Positions 35,809 through 44,218 of a DNA stretch of 64,000 bases are shown piece by piece (positions within the stretch are counted from its first letter, which is position 1; every line of letters starts with the position of its first letter). A program made the translations under genes and the position numbers. The notes beneath the pieces are model-generated. The model saw nothing but the letters and a program-made list of their open reading frames with translations. It searched no databases and had not been told where the DNA came from. Source of the DNA: Pseudomonas sp. StFLB209 (GTDB taxonomy: Bacteria > Pseudomonadota > Gammaproteobacteria > Pseudomonadales > Pseudomonadaceae); assembly GCF_000829415.1 (NCBI RefSeq), contig NZ_AP014637.1, forward strand, positions 5,039,001-5,103,000. The letters run 5' to 3'.

Positions 35809-36678
35809 TCAGTTACCCAACGCCTTGCCGAGGGTTTCGATGTTGTGTTGGTACATGCCCAGATAGGTCGACGCCGGGCCATGGGCAGCCAGTGCATCGG
35901 AATACAGAATACCGCCGATCCGCGCCCCGCTCTCTTCGGCGATCTGCTTGAGCAGCCGGCCATCCTTGATGTTCTCGACAAATAGCGCCTTGATGTTTTC
36001 GGCGCGAATCTGACGGATCAGCGTGGCCACTTCTGCCGCCGACGGTTCACGCTCGGTCGACAGCCCTTGCGGCGCCGAGAAGCGAATGCCATAGGCCTGG
36101 CCCAGATAAGCGAAAGCGTCATGAGAGGTCACTACATGGCGGCTGCCGGGCGGCAGCTTGTCGAAGGTCTGGCGGGCCACGACCAGCAGCGCTTCGATCT
36201 TGCCGATGTACGCCTGGTAGTTACGCTCGTAGGCCTCGCTGTTGTCCGGGTCGGCCTGTAACAAGGCACGCTTGATGTTGGACGCGTAGATCTTGGCATT
36301 GGCCAGATTGTTCCAGGCGTGCGGGTCGGCAATCAACTGCCCGTCTTCGTCCATGCTGCGCGGGATAACCCCGTCACTGGCGCGGATAACCAGTGCCTTG
36401 GTCTGTGTGCTGCTAATCAGCCGGTCAAGCCAGGGCTCAAAATGCAGACCGTTACTGATTACCAGTGCCGCGCGCTGGATGTGCCGCGCATCTTCAGGCG
36501 TGGGTTCGAAGGTATGCGCATCGGCATCCGGGCCGACGATATTGCTCAACTCAATATGCTGACCGCCGATCTGCCGGGTCATATCAGCCAGGATACTGAA
36601 GCTGGTCACCACCTTGATTGGCTCAGCGGCATTGAGGGTCAGAGGTAAAAACAGGCAGAGCCAGAAAATCAGGCGCAC
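35809..36678 (-). CDS. Zinc ABC transporter substrate-binding protein (ZnuA/AztC type)
   Basis: This 289-residue periplasmic protein has a signal peptide ending LPLTLNA. It is a cluster 9 (TroA-like) metal-binding protein: ADAHTFEPTPED, ADPHAWNN and VTSHDAFAYLG supply the His ligands, and there is no His-rich loop. The start is set by AAAGGAG at 36685-36691. GTG 36678 is 6 nt from it, whereas ATG 36684 directly abuts it, so GTG is preferred. It is third in the order ATPase-permease-binding protein, and the shared Zur box points to zinc. Confidence 0.88.
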   Translation of the reverse strand: MRLIFWLCLFLPLTLNAAEPIKVVTSFSILADMTRQIGGQHIELSNIVGPDADAHTFEPTPEDARHIQRAALVISNGLHFEPWLDRLISSTQTKALVIRASDGVIPRSMDEDGQLIADPHAWNNLANAKIYASNIKRALLQADPDNSEAYERNYQAYIGKIEALLVVARQTFDKLPPGSRHVVTSHDAFAYLGQAYGIRFSAPQGLSTEREPSAAEVATLIRQIRAENIKALFVENIKDGRLLKQIAEESGARIGGILYSDALAAHGPASTYLGMYQHNIETLGKALGN

Positions 36679-36689
36679 GAACATCTCCT

Positions 36690-37550
36690 TTAAACAGGCA
36701 CAGGCGAGGTGGAATGCCGTAGCAGGCCATGAACCGGCCCGACGACCACAGAAAACAGATAAGCCACACCGGCGGCGGCAACGATGGCCGGCCCGCTGGG
36801 CAGTGCGGCGTAATAGGAAACCAGTAGCCCGCTGTACACCGCTGCCGCGCCGATGGCGGCGGCGCAGAGCAACTGGCTGAGCAGTCGGCGACTCCAGAAG
36901 CGTGCTGCAGCGGCCGGCAACATCATCAGGCCGACCATCATCAGTGCGCCTATAGCCTGAAAGCCGACCACCAGATTGAGCACCACCAAGGCCAGAAACA
37001 CACCGTGGGCCAACGGGCCGACGCGGCTGACGCTGCGCAAAAAGGCAGCGTCCAGGCAGTCGAGCCACAGTGCCCGGTAAATCACCGCCAGCAGCACGGT
37101 ACTGAGCAAGGCCACGCCGAGCATGGCGTTGAGGGTGGTCTGGTCCACCGCCAGTGCTGAACCGAACAACAACCCCAGCAAGTCCAGACGCCGCCCCGCC
37201 AACCCCAGCAGCAACACCCCACACGCCAGAGAAATCGGATACAACGCCGCCAGGCTGGCGTCTTCGCGCAGGCCGGTCTTGCGGGTGATCCACGCCGATA
37301 AGCCAGCGACGCCGAGCCCGGCGCTCAGGCCACCGAGGGTCAATGCCGGCAGCGACAAACCGGCGATCCAGAACCCCACGGCTGCGCCAGGCAAAATGCC
37401 ATGGGCGATCGCATCACCAATCAGGCTCATGCGCCGCAGAATCAGAAATACCCCCAGCGGCGCGGCACTGGCCGCCAGCAGCATGCCGCCGAGCAAGGCG
37501 CGGCGCATGAAAGCGAACTCGACAAAAGGCTGCCACAGCAGATCTAGCAT
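36690..37550 (-). CDS. Zinc ABC transporter permease (ZnuB/AztB type)
   Basis: This 286-residue integral membrane permease of the ABC-3 family has about eight TM segments. FLILRRMSLIGDAIAHGILPG near residue 36 is the family signature. Its start overlaps the ATPase stop by 7 nt (ATGCTAG) and its stop lies within the ribosome site of the binding-protein gene, so all three are translationally linked. Confidence 0.92.
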   Translation of the reverse strand: MLDLLWQPFVEFAFMRRALLGGMLLAASAAPLGVFLILRRMSLIGDAIAHGILPGAAVGFWIAGLSLPALTLGGLSAGLGVAGLSAWITRKTGLREDASLAALYPISLACGVLLLGLAGRRLDLLGLLFGSALAVDQTTLNAMLGVALLSTVLLAVIYRALWLDCLDAAFLRSVSRVGPLAHGVFLALVVLNLVVGFQAIGALMMVGLMMLPAAAARFWSRRLLSQLLCAAAIGAAAVYSGLLVSYYAALPSGPAIVAAAGVAYLFSVVVGPVHGLLRHSTSPVPV

Positions 37551-38236
37551 GCCAGCCTCCGCTGAGAAACCTGAGCATCGGTATCTGCCTGCCAGCTACA
37601 GCCCTGAGGATTGATGATCAGGCAGCGGTCAGTGTGGTCGCGCACTTTCGCCAGGTCATGGCAGACCAGCAATAGGGTTTTGCCGGCGGTTTGCCAGCCG
37701 CGGATCTGCTGCCAGAGCAGCTGTTGGCCGGCCTGATCCAGCGAAGCGTCCGGCTCGTCGAGCAGCAACAGCGGTGCATCCAGCAGACTCAGGCGCGCCA
37801 GCAGCGCCCGTTGCAGTTGTCCGCCTGACAGCTCACTGAGGCTGTAACCGGCCAGGCTTTCTAGGTGCCAGGTCGCCAATGCCGCGTCGAGCCGTTCCCG
37901 CCGCGCAGTACCTGACAAGCGCGCGCCCCAACAACCGGTCTGCACCAACTGCGCGAGGTTGATCGGAAACTGCCGGTCGATCGCCTGTTGCTGTTGAACA
38001 AACCCGACCGGCGTGCGCCGCGGCAGGTTGACGGTGACCGTTCCCGACAATGGCTTTTGCACACCGGCAATTACCCGTAGCAGGCTGGTTTTACCCACGC
38101 CGTTGCCGCCCACAATGGCGGTCAGCGAGCCGTAAGCAACCTCCAGGTCAAGCGGCGCCGTCAACGGGCGACCCTGTGGCCCCCATTGCAAGGCTCGAAA
38201 ACAGATTACGGTGGACAGCGCAGGAGCAAATTTCAT
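37544..38236 (-). CDS. Zinc ABC transporter ATP-binding protein (ZnuC/AztA type)
   Basis: This 230-residue ATPase has Walker A GGNGVGKTSLLRVI (about residue 43), Q-loop VGFVQQQQ, signature LSELSGGQLQRALLAR, Walker B LLLLDEPDASLD and switch LVCHDL. It is the first gene of the zinc-uptake operon, 29 bp from the Zur box. A four-codon reading frame (ATGACTCGTACATGA) overlaps the start region and could affect translation, but this may be chance. Confidence 0.92.
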   Translation of the reverse strand: MKFAPALSTVICFRALQWGPQGRPLTAPLDLEVAYGSLTAIVGGNGVGKTSLLRVIAGVQKPLSGTVTVNLPRRTPVGFVQQQQAIDRQFPINLAQLVQTGCWGARLSGTARRERLDAALATWHLESLAGYSLSELSGGQLQRALLARLSLLDAPLLLLDEPDASLDQAGQQLLWQQIRGWQTAGKTLLLVCHDLAKVRDHTDRCLIINPQGCSWQADTDAQVSQRRLAC

Positions 38237-38265
38237 GTACGAGTCATGGCCTGGACAGTGAACCC

Positions 38266-38286
38266 AAGTGTTACATTATAACAATT
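38266..38286. promoter_or_regulatory. Zur box shared by zinc transporter and amidase
   Basis: AAGTGTTACATTATAACAAT has the core TGTTACATTATAACA, which fits the gamma-proteobacterial Zur consensus TGTTATA-N-TATAACA with one change. It is the only such site in the 86-bp gap between the two divergent start codons. Confidence 0.85.
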
Positions 38287-38322
38287 CAATGTCACTAGTC
38301 CTTTTTACCCAGGCCCCACGCC

Positions 38323-39465
38323 ATGCAACGACGCCACCTCCTGCAACTGCTGCTGGCCAGCATCACCCTGCCCTTGAGTCTGAGCGCGCAAGCCTCGCAA
38401 CAACTGTTGGCCGCCCGCGTCGAATCGGGTCTGGACAGTCTGCGCCTGGCATTCGAACTCAGCGGCCCGAGTCGCTATCGGACCTTCAGCCTGCAAGCGC
38501 CGCAGCGGCTGATCATCGACCTGGAGCAGACGCAACTGGCGACCCGGCTCGATGACTTGCCGCTGCCCAACACCTTGCTCAAAGCCATACGCAGTGGTGC
38601 ACAGGGCCAAGGGATGCGTCTGGTGCTGGACCTGCAGGACGCCGTTGAACTGCACAGCATCACCCTGCAACCAGGGCCGGGTAATCGTCAGTCGTTGCAA
38701 CTGGAACTGCGCAGCCTGGCAGTGCCAGGCCTCAAGCAACCGGCCATGGCTGGCAAATCAGTCAGCCGCGACATTGTGGTGGTGATCGATCCTGGGCACG
38801 GCGGCAAAGACCCCGGCGCACTGGGACCCAAAGGCGAGCAGGAAAAGCAGGTGGCGCTGGCCATCGCCCGGTTACTGGCGCAAAAGCTCAATCGCCAGGC
38901 CGGCTTCAAAGCCCATCTGGTGCGCAATGACGATGTGTTCATCCCGCTGCGCAAACGTGTCGAGGTCGCGCGCAAACGCAATGCCGACATGTTCATTTCG
39001 GTGCATGCCGACGCCGCGCCGCGCAAGACCGCCTCAGGCGCTTCGGTATTTGCCCTGTCGCAAAACGGCGCCACCTCGACCACCGCGCGGTGGCTGGCCG
39101 ACCGGGAAAACCAGGCTGACCTGATCGGCGCCCGCGACCTGCTGAGCCTCAAGGACAAAGACCCGATGCTCGCCGGGGTGATCCTGGATATGTCGCTGAC
39201 CTCAACCATTACCAGCAGCCTGAGCCTGGGCAAAACCATCCTCGATAACGTTGGCCAGGTAGCCGGTACTCATCAGAAACGCGTTGAACAGGCCGGCTTT
39301 GCCGTGCTCAAGTCACCGGACATTCCGTCGATTCTGGTAGAGACCGGGTTTATCTCCAACCCCAACGACTGCCGCCAGTTGTGTGACCCGCGTCATCAGA
39401 ACCGGGTGGCCCAGGCCATCTACGAGGGCATCCAGCAGCACTTCAAGAACAATCGATTGGCCTGA
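38323..39465 (+). CDS. N-acetylmuramoyl-L-alanine amidase (AMIN + Amidase_3), Zur-linked
   Basis: This 380-residue exported zinc amidase has a signal peptide (about residues 1-24, ending LSAQA), an AMIN septum-targeting domain (about 28-125) and an Amidase_3 domain (about 150-375). The Amidase_3 domain carries VVVIDPGHGGKDPGALGPKG (Zn His), MFISVHADAA (second His) and ILVETGFISN (catalytic Glu). It cleaves the peptide stem from murein during cell separation. It diverges from the zinc transporter over one Zur box, like the Zur-regulated amiA paralogue that I recall from P. aeruginosa (near PA5538). Confidence 0.9.
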   Translation: MQRRHLLQLLLASITLPLSLSAQASQQLLAARVESGLDSLRLAFELSGPSRYRTFSLQAPQRLIIDLEQTQLATRLDDLPLPNTLLKAIRSGAQGQGMRLVLDLQDAVELHSITLQPGPGNRQSLQLELRSLAVPGLKQPAMAGKSVSRDIVVVIDPGHGGKDPGALGPKGEQEKQVALAIARLLAQKLNRQAGFKAHLVRNDDVFIPLRKRVEVARKRNADMFISVHADAAPRKTASGASVFALSQNGATSTTARWLADRENQADLIGARDLLSLKDKDPMLAGVILDMSLTSTITSSLSLGKTILDNVGQVAGTHQKRVEQAGFAVLKSPDIPSILVETGFISNPNDCRQLCDPRHQNRVAQAIYEGIQQHFKNNRLA

Positions 39466-39517
39466 CGGAGCCTGTATTCAACGCTGCATCACCGAGCGCG
39501 GTCGTTATCGCCCAGAC

Positions 39518-39847
39518 TCAACGCCGGGCCATTTCATGGCGCAGACAGCCCTGATAGTAGGTGTCCTTGATTTCCTTGGGGTTCATCCGGCTGCGGCTGG
39601 CGAAGGTCTGTTCGGTGATGCCCACCGCCATTTTCTTCATCCAGGGTCTGGAATACTGGCGGTTCTCGATTGCTTTGCGCGTGCTGTACAGGGTCTTGCC
39701 GGAAAGCTTGAACTGCTGGGCATTCTTCGCCACCTCCGAACCCCAGCGGCACATCTGCGCCTGGTTCTGGGTCACCGGCCTGGCCTGCGCCGTTGTGGCC
39801 AATCCCATCAATACTCCAACCATCATCAACAAAGGGGCACACCGCAT
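39518..39847 (-). CDS. Small secreted hypothetical protein
   Basis: This 109-residue product has a signal peptide (MRCAPLLMMVGVLMGLATTAQA). The mature part contains AQMCRWGSEVAKNAQQFKLS and a final YYQGCLRHE, two cysteines that could form one disulfide. I do not recognise the family. It converges on the amidase gene and appears to be monocistronic. Confidence 0.75.
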   Translation of the reverse strand: MRCAPLLMMVGVLMGLATTAQARPVTQNQAQMCRWGSEVAKNAQQFKLSGKTLYSTRKAIENRQYSRPWMKKMAVGITEQTFASRSRMNPKEIKDTYYQGCLRHEMARR

Positions 39848-39942
39848 AACGCTCAGCTTCCAGGCTCAAAATGGCGAGCATCATAGGGAGCGTTATCCGT
39901 TCAGGGGGCCAGTATCCTGCCATACCGGCATCTCTTCAGCGC

Positions 39943-41238
39943 TCAGGCCAAACGCTCGAAGCGGTACGGCGCCGGGTCGATGATCGGTGTGTGCCCCGAC
40001 AGCAAATCCGCCGCCAGTTGCCCCGCCGCCGGTGAGGTACCGAAGCCATGCCCGGAAAAGCCGCTGGCCAGGGTCAGGCCGGGAAGCCTGGCCACCGGAC
40101 CGATCACCGGGTTGGAGTCCGGTGTCACATCAATAGTACCGGCCCAGGCCTGAGCGATTTGCGCGTTTTTGAACATCGGCCAGGCAGCGCTCAGATTACG
40201 CAACGCATCGTTATTGAGCTCGTTGTTGGCCGCCGGGTCCTGGACCCGCACCTTCTCGAACGGGCTGACCGAATCGGCGCGCCAGCGACGCCCCAGCTTC
40301 AGGTCATCGAAGAAGTGCTTGCCCAGCGAAATGCGCAAAAAGTCCCGCTGCGCCTTGAGCTGCGGCAAGAACCGGGTGCCCAGCAGCGCATGATCCAGGG
40401 TCAGGAAGGCATCGAGCTTGCCGCGCTGGGTGATGATGAACCCGCCATCGATGTGCTTGCGAAACGAAAAGTCCGGCGCGCCTACTGCGATATCGGTCGG
40501 CCCCTCCATCGGCGTGGTGCGCAGCACCGAACAGGTCAGCGGCAATGTCGGCAGGTTGACGCCATGGTTGCCAAGCAAGCGCCGTGACCACAGCCCGCCA
40601 GCCAACAGCACCTGCTCACAGCGCAGCTCGCCGCGCTCGGTCACCACCCCGCTGACCCGCCCGGCGCTGGTGGTCAGGCCTCGCACGGCGCAGTTCTCCA
40701 GGATCACCGCGCCCTTGGCGATGGCGGCATTGGCAATCGCGCTACAGGCCAGCGTCGGCTCGGCACGACCGTCCGATGGGGTATAGATGCCGCCCTGCCA
40801 GTCGCCCTGCCCGTGCGGCACATGGCGGGCAATCTGCTGCTTGCTCAGCAGCTGCGAATCCAGCCCCACAGACTCGACGCTTTTCAGCCAGTTCTCGTGC
40901 ATCGCCAGTTGCGCTTCAGTGCGAGCAATGAACATGATCCCGGCCTGCCGGTAACCCACATCCACGCCAACCCGCTCAGCCATTTGTGCCCACAGCCGGT
41001 CGGCGGCCTGGGCCATCGGCAAATCGGCGGCGTGCCGATTGGTTTTGCGAATCCAGCCCAGATTACGTGACGACTGCTCGCCGCCAACCCGGCCCTTTTC
41101 CAGCACCACCACCGGAATCTTGCGCTCCGCCAGCGTCAGGGCGGCGGTCAGGCCGATAATGCCAGCGCCGATGATCACCACCGTGGTCGATGCTGGAAGC
41201 TCAGTGAAAGTACGCACGGGTGCAATAGTGGGAGCCAT
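39943..41238 (-). CDS. FAD-dependent oxidoreductase (DAO/DadA-like)
   Basis: This oxidase of about 431 residues has TVVIIGAGIIGLTAALTLAE (FAD dinucleotide fold, about residue 18) and EQSSRNLGWIRKTNRH, the SxRNxG motif of D-amino acid and amine oxidases. The C-terminus includes ASGFSGHGFGTSPAAGQLAA. ATG 41238 is used; a GTG at 41268 would add ten residues. It is third in a minus-strand cluster with a Rid protein and an ornithine-cyclodeaminase-like protein, suggesting oxidation of an amine to an imine. Confidence 0.87.
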   Translation of the reverse strand: MAPTIAPVRTFTELPASTTVVIIGAGIIGLTAALTLAERKIPVVVLEKGRVGGEQSSRNLGWIRKTNRHAADLPMAQAADRLWAQMAERVGVDVGYRQAGIMFIARTEAQLAMHENWLKSVESVGLDSQLLSKQQIARHVPHGQGDWQGGIYTPSDGRAEPTLACSAIANAAIAKGAVILENCAVRGLTTSAGRVSGVVTERGELRCEQVLLAGGLWSRRLLGNHGVNLPTLPLTCSVLRTTPMEGPTDIAVGAPDFSFRKHIDGGFIITQRGKLDAFLTLDHALLGTRFLPQLKAQRDFLRISLGKHFFDDLKLGRRWRADSVSPFEKVRVQDPAANNELNNDALRNLSAAWPMFKNAQIAQAWAGTIDVTPDSNPVIGPVARLPGLTLASGFSGHGFGTSPAAGQLAADLLSGHTPIIDPAPYRFERLA

Positions 41239-41271
41239 GGCAAGAAATTCGCTTGAAGTGAAAGACACCGG

Positions 41272-41694
41272 TCACCGGGACTGGGTAATGCGTTGCTGTT
41301 GTGCACTGGCTGCGCCGCGAAACGCAGTCACTTCCAGCTCCACCTTATAGACCGTGGAGCCCAACGGCGGGCAGGTCACGGTGGTTGCCGGGTCGATACC
41401 GCGGAATTTCTCACCGACGATGCCCATCACCGTTTCGACATCCTTGGGCTCCTGCACGTAAACGCGCGAGAACACCACGTCGGCCAAGCTGGAGTCGACC
41501 GCCGCCAGGGCTGCTTCGATGTTGGCGAACACTTGGTGGGTCTGCTCGGTCAGGTCTTCGGCAATCAGCTTGGTCTGCGGATTGCGGCCGGCGGTATTGG
41601 ACACGTAGATCCAGTTGTCTACCGCGACCAGTCGCGAGTAGCTGCCCATTTCTTCGAATTTCGAACCGGTTTTGAGCTTGATGATTTGTGTCAT
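41272..41694 (-). CDS. Rid/YjgF family protein (imine deaminase)
   Basis: This 140-residue protein is of the Rid family: SYSRLVAVDNWIYVSNTAG, ALAAVDSSLADVVFSRVYV and PPLGSTVYKVELEVTAFRG. Rid proteins hydrolyse reactive enamines and imines made by PLP or flavin enzymes. This fits the adjacent DAO oxidase, 33 bp downstream. Whether it keeps the catalytic Arg of the RidA subgroup needs alignment. Confidence 0.88.
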   Translation of the reverse strand: MTQIIKLKTGSKFEEMGSYSRLVAVDNWIYVSNTAGRNPQTKLIAEDLTEQTHQVFANIEAALAAVDSSLADVVFSRVYVQEPKDVETVMGIVGEKFRGIDPATTVTCPPLGSTVYKVELEVTAFRGAASAQQQRITQSR

Positions 41695-41729
41695 GGGTAT
41701 TCCTTAATGAACCGGGTACGGGAAATCCC

Positions 41730-41760
41730 GGCAGGAGCAGCTTTAGCTGCGAATATTCGT
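41730..41760. repeat. Single REP palindrome
   Basis: GGCAGGAGCAGCTTTAGCTG at 41730 followed by CGAATATTCG is one REP copy, located between the ornithine-cyclodeaminase-like gene and the Rid gene within an apparent operon. It may attenuate or stabilise the mRNA. Confidence 0.7.
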
Positions 41761-41770
41761 TAGCCGGTTT

Positions 41771-42910
41771 TCAGCTCAGCACCGGGGTATCCCACAGGTT
41801 GAGCTTCACGCCGATGCCGCGCGCGATGGCGTTGCGGTACACCACGGTGCCCCAGGCCACGTCTTCGACCGGCATGCCGCCCACCGACATCAGGATGATC
41901 TCTGCATCATCGAGGCGGCCAGGCGCGTCACCGGCGATGATCTTGCCGATGTCCTCGACCTGCTCAGGCCTGAGCAGCCCCTCGGCGATCATGTCCATAA
42001 ACCGCACGCCGATTACCGGCACGCAGTGGTGCGCAGGTTTAGGCAACTCGTGGAACCAGGCCTGGTACAAGCCGGTGTTGTCGACGACCTTGCGCACATC
42101 GGCCTGCTCCATGCCTGCATCGATATTGCAGGCCGCCGGCATGGCCAGAAATGCCCCCGGTTTGACCCACTCGCGCTTGACCATCGGGTACAGCGCCGGG
42201 TCGCCCACCTCGCCCGAACTGCAATAGGTCACCAGGTCCGAACCGCGCACCACCTCTTCGAGGGTCTCGACCACCTGGATGTTGACGATCTGCGGGAAGG
42301 TCACTTGCACCCAGGTGATGAAGTCATCCAGGCTCTTTTGCCCACGGCCCTTGATCTTGATCGTGTCAATCTGCGGACACACGGCCATGAACGCGGCGAC
42401 CGAGGTCTTGCCCATCACCCCCGGCCCGAGCAGCCCAATAACCTTCGAGTCTTTACGCGCCAGGTGCCGTGCGCCGACGCCGGGAATCGCCCCGGTGCGG
42501 TAGGCCGACAGCAGGTTGGCCGACATGTGGGCCAAAGGGGCACCGGTGTCGGCGTCGTTGAGGGTGAACATCAGGATCGAACGCGGCAGGCCCTTGTCGC
42601 GGTTGGCGATGTTGGAGCCGTACCACTTGACCCCGGCGGTGCAGAAGTTACCGCCCAGGTAGGCCGGCATGGCCATCATGCGTCGGTCGGCGGTGGGCTT
42701 GGGCATGTTCGGAAAGGGCGAGTTTTCCGGGAAGGTCACCATGGCGCCATGGGAGTCGTTGTTCGGCCCGGCCATGCGATAGTCGCCCTGATACAGCAGG
42801 CCGAACATCTCTTCCATGGTATCGACGCAGGACGGCATGTCGGTGACGCCAGCGCGAATCATGTCCGGCTCAGACAAGTAAATGAAATCGATCTTCGTAT
42901 TATTGGTCAT
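41771..42910 (-). CDS. Ornithine cyclodeaminase/mu-crystallin family protein (tyramine oxidase subunit B-like)
   Basis: This 379-residue protein has VIGLLGPGVMGKTSVAAFMA, a Rossmann NAD(P) site at about 163, and SANLLSAYRTGAIPGVGARHLA, the substrate-binding region of the OCD family. Its long N-terminus (IYLSEPDMIRAGVTDMPSC) resembles entries that I recall annotated as tyramine oxidase subunit B. ATG 42910 has GAGAT upstream. It is first in the amine cluster and diverges from an AraC regulator. Confidence 0.87.
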   Translation of the reverse strand: MTNNTKIDFIYLSEPDMIRAGVTDMPSCVDTMEEMFGLLYQGDYRMAGPNNDSHGAMVTFPENSPFPNMPKPTADRRMMAMPAYLGGNFCTAGVKWYGSNIANRDKGLPRSILMFTLNDADTGAPLAHMSANLLSAYRTGAIPGVGARHLARKDSKVIGLLGPGVMGKTSVAAFMAVCPQIDTIKIKGRGQKSLDDFITWVQVTFPQIVNIQVVETLEEVVRGSDLVTYCSSGEVGDPALYPMVKREWVKPGAFLAMPAACNIDAGMEQADVRKVVDNTGLYQAWFHELPKPAHHCVPVIGVRFMDMIAEGLLRPEQVEDIGKIIAGDAPGRLDDAEIILMSVGGMPVEDVAWGTVVYRNAIARGIGVKLNLWDTPVLS

Positions 42911-43025
42911 GTTGATCTCGAAGCACGGCGACAAAGTGGCTTCGAGTCTAGGGAGCGGGTTCAAGGGCGTATTGTAAAAATCGGACAGGCCCGGTCCTGA
43001 CAGCAGACTTGTCTGAGTAGCATCA

Positions 43026-43877
43026 ATGACGACCACCACCAGCACCTGCGAGCAACCCTGGTTCGTCCTCAACTCATCGGGCTACTGGGTGATGCATGAC
43101 GCGCATTCGGCGATCTCGCACTTTTATGCGCTGGAGGTGGACCAGCCGGCCGACCTGACCTACGCGGTGCCCGACGGCTGCGTCGATATCCTCTTTGATT
43201 GCGACAGCCATCGGCCCACCGCAAGGGTCTGCGGCACGCCACTGCGCGCCAAGCGGGTCGAGTTATTGAACCGGCATCGTTACTTCGGCGTGCGTTTTCA
43301 GCCCGGTGTGATTCCCGGCTTCGTCGCCAATCTGACCGGGGAACTGGCGGAGCAGGAAGTGGATCTGTGTGATGTGTTGCCCTGCGCCCAACAACTGATC
43401 GAGCAGATTGCCCAGGCCACGGCATTGGGCAACCAGGCCGCCGTCTTCAGCCGCCTCGCCGGCCAGTCCCTGGCCCGGCGAACCTCAGGGCTGAGCGGCA
43501 AGCTGGTCGAGTTCATCATCGCCCGACGCGGCGATATCCGCGTCCACCAGCTTGAAGCCATGAGTGGCTACACAAGCCGGACCTTACAGCGTCAGTTCCG
43601 TGAAGACACCGGCATTGCCCCGAAGACCTTCTGCCGCATCATTCGCTGCCAGGCGGCGCTAAGTAGCCTGACAGCGGACGGCACATTGCCGTGTTCGGAG
43701 CTGGCGCTGGAGTTGGGGTTTACCGATCAGTCGCACTTTATGCGCGACTTCAAGGCACTGGTCAGCACCACACCCAATGACTATCAAAGGCGGGTAACTC
43801 AGGGGGCGTACAACGGCAGGATCCGGGTACTTGGAAGAAATGACGCGTCCCTCAAAGAAGCGCTACATAACGCTTGA
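43026..43877 (+). CDS. AraC-family transcriptional regulator
   Basis: This 283-residue regulator has an N-terminal sensing domain (about residues 1-155; CVDILFDCDSHRPTARVCGT) and a C-terminal AraC HTH pair (about 170-270; LEAMSGYTSRTLQRQFREDT and ALELGFTDQSHFMRDFKALV). It is 115 bp from the divergent OCD-like gene and is the probable regulator of the OCD-Rid-oxidase operon. Confidence 0.9.
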   Translation: MTTTTSTCEQPWFVLNSSGYWVMHDAHSAISHFYALEVDQPADLTYAVPDGCVDILFDCDSHRPTARVCGTPLRAKRVELLNRHRYFGVRFQPGVIPGFVANLTGELAEQEVDLCDVLPCAQQLIEQIAQATALGNQAAVFSRLAGQSLARRTSGLSGKLVEFIIARRGDIRVHQLEAMSGYTSRTLQRQFREDTGIAPKTFCRIIRCQAALSSLTADGTLPCSELALELGFTDQSHFMRDFKALVSTTPNDYQRRVTQGAYNGRIRVLGRNDASLKEALHNA

Positions 43878-44218
43878 TTCTAATCAGCATATTGAAATTC
43901 ATTGTCCCTTCATGAGTAAACCGCGCTTGGGTACAGCGGATCGTAAACTGCGCAACGAATGACCGGCCCTTACGTAAAAATTTCTGCTTTTACCCTGCTA
44001 AAGGCCATATCACGTGACGCCACCCGGTGCGCAACCGCCTGCACGGCAGAACGCAACAAGCTGCGCGATTGTTGTGGATTTTTTGCACAAAAATTCTGTA
44101 AAGCCCCAGCGTTAATGATCTATCTAACTGATAAATAAGAAAAATATTATTTACGGCACATTCTTTGATTTGTCTGCCCCACTGCCTGGCGCGATTCGCC
44201 GGGCCAAGGACCGGACAG
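43878..44218. other. AT-rich intergenic region before the T6SS effector
   Basis: There is no credible gene in 341 bp. AT content is high at 44085-44150, around TAAGAAAAATATTATTTACG. No clear promoter consensus or strong terminator is visible. The composition change marks the left edge of a probably acquired effector module. Confidence 0.4.

Noticed and set aside
36685..37293. N-terminal extension of the zinc-binding protein frame upstream of its signal peptide
   Set aside because: It runs through the permease gene in another frame; the signal peptide and AAAGGAG define the real start.
44090..44110. TGGATTTTTTGC as a sigma-54 promoter before the T6SS effector
   Set aside because: Only 7 bp separate GG and GC instead of 10.
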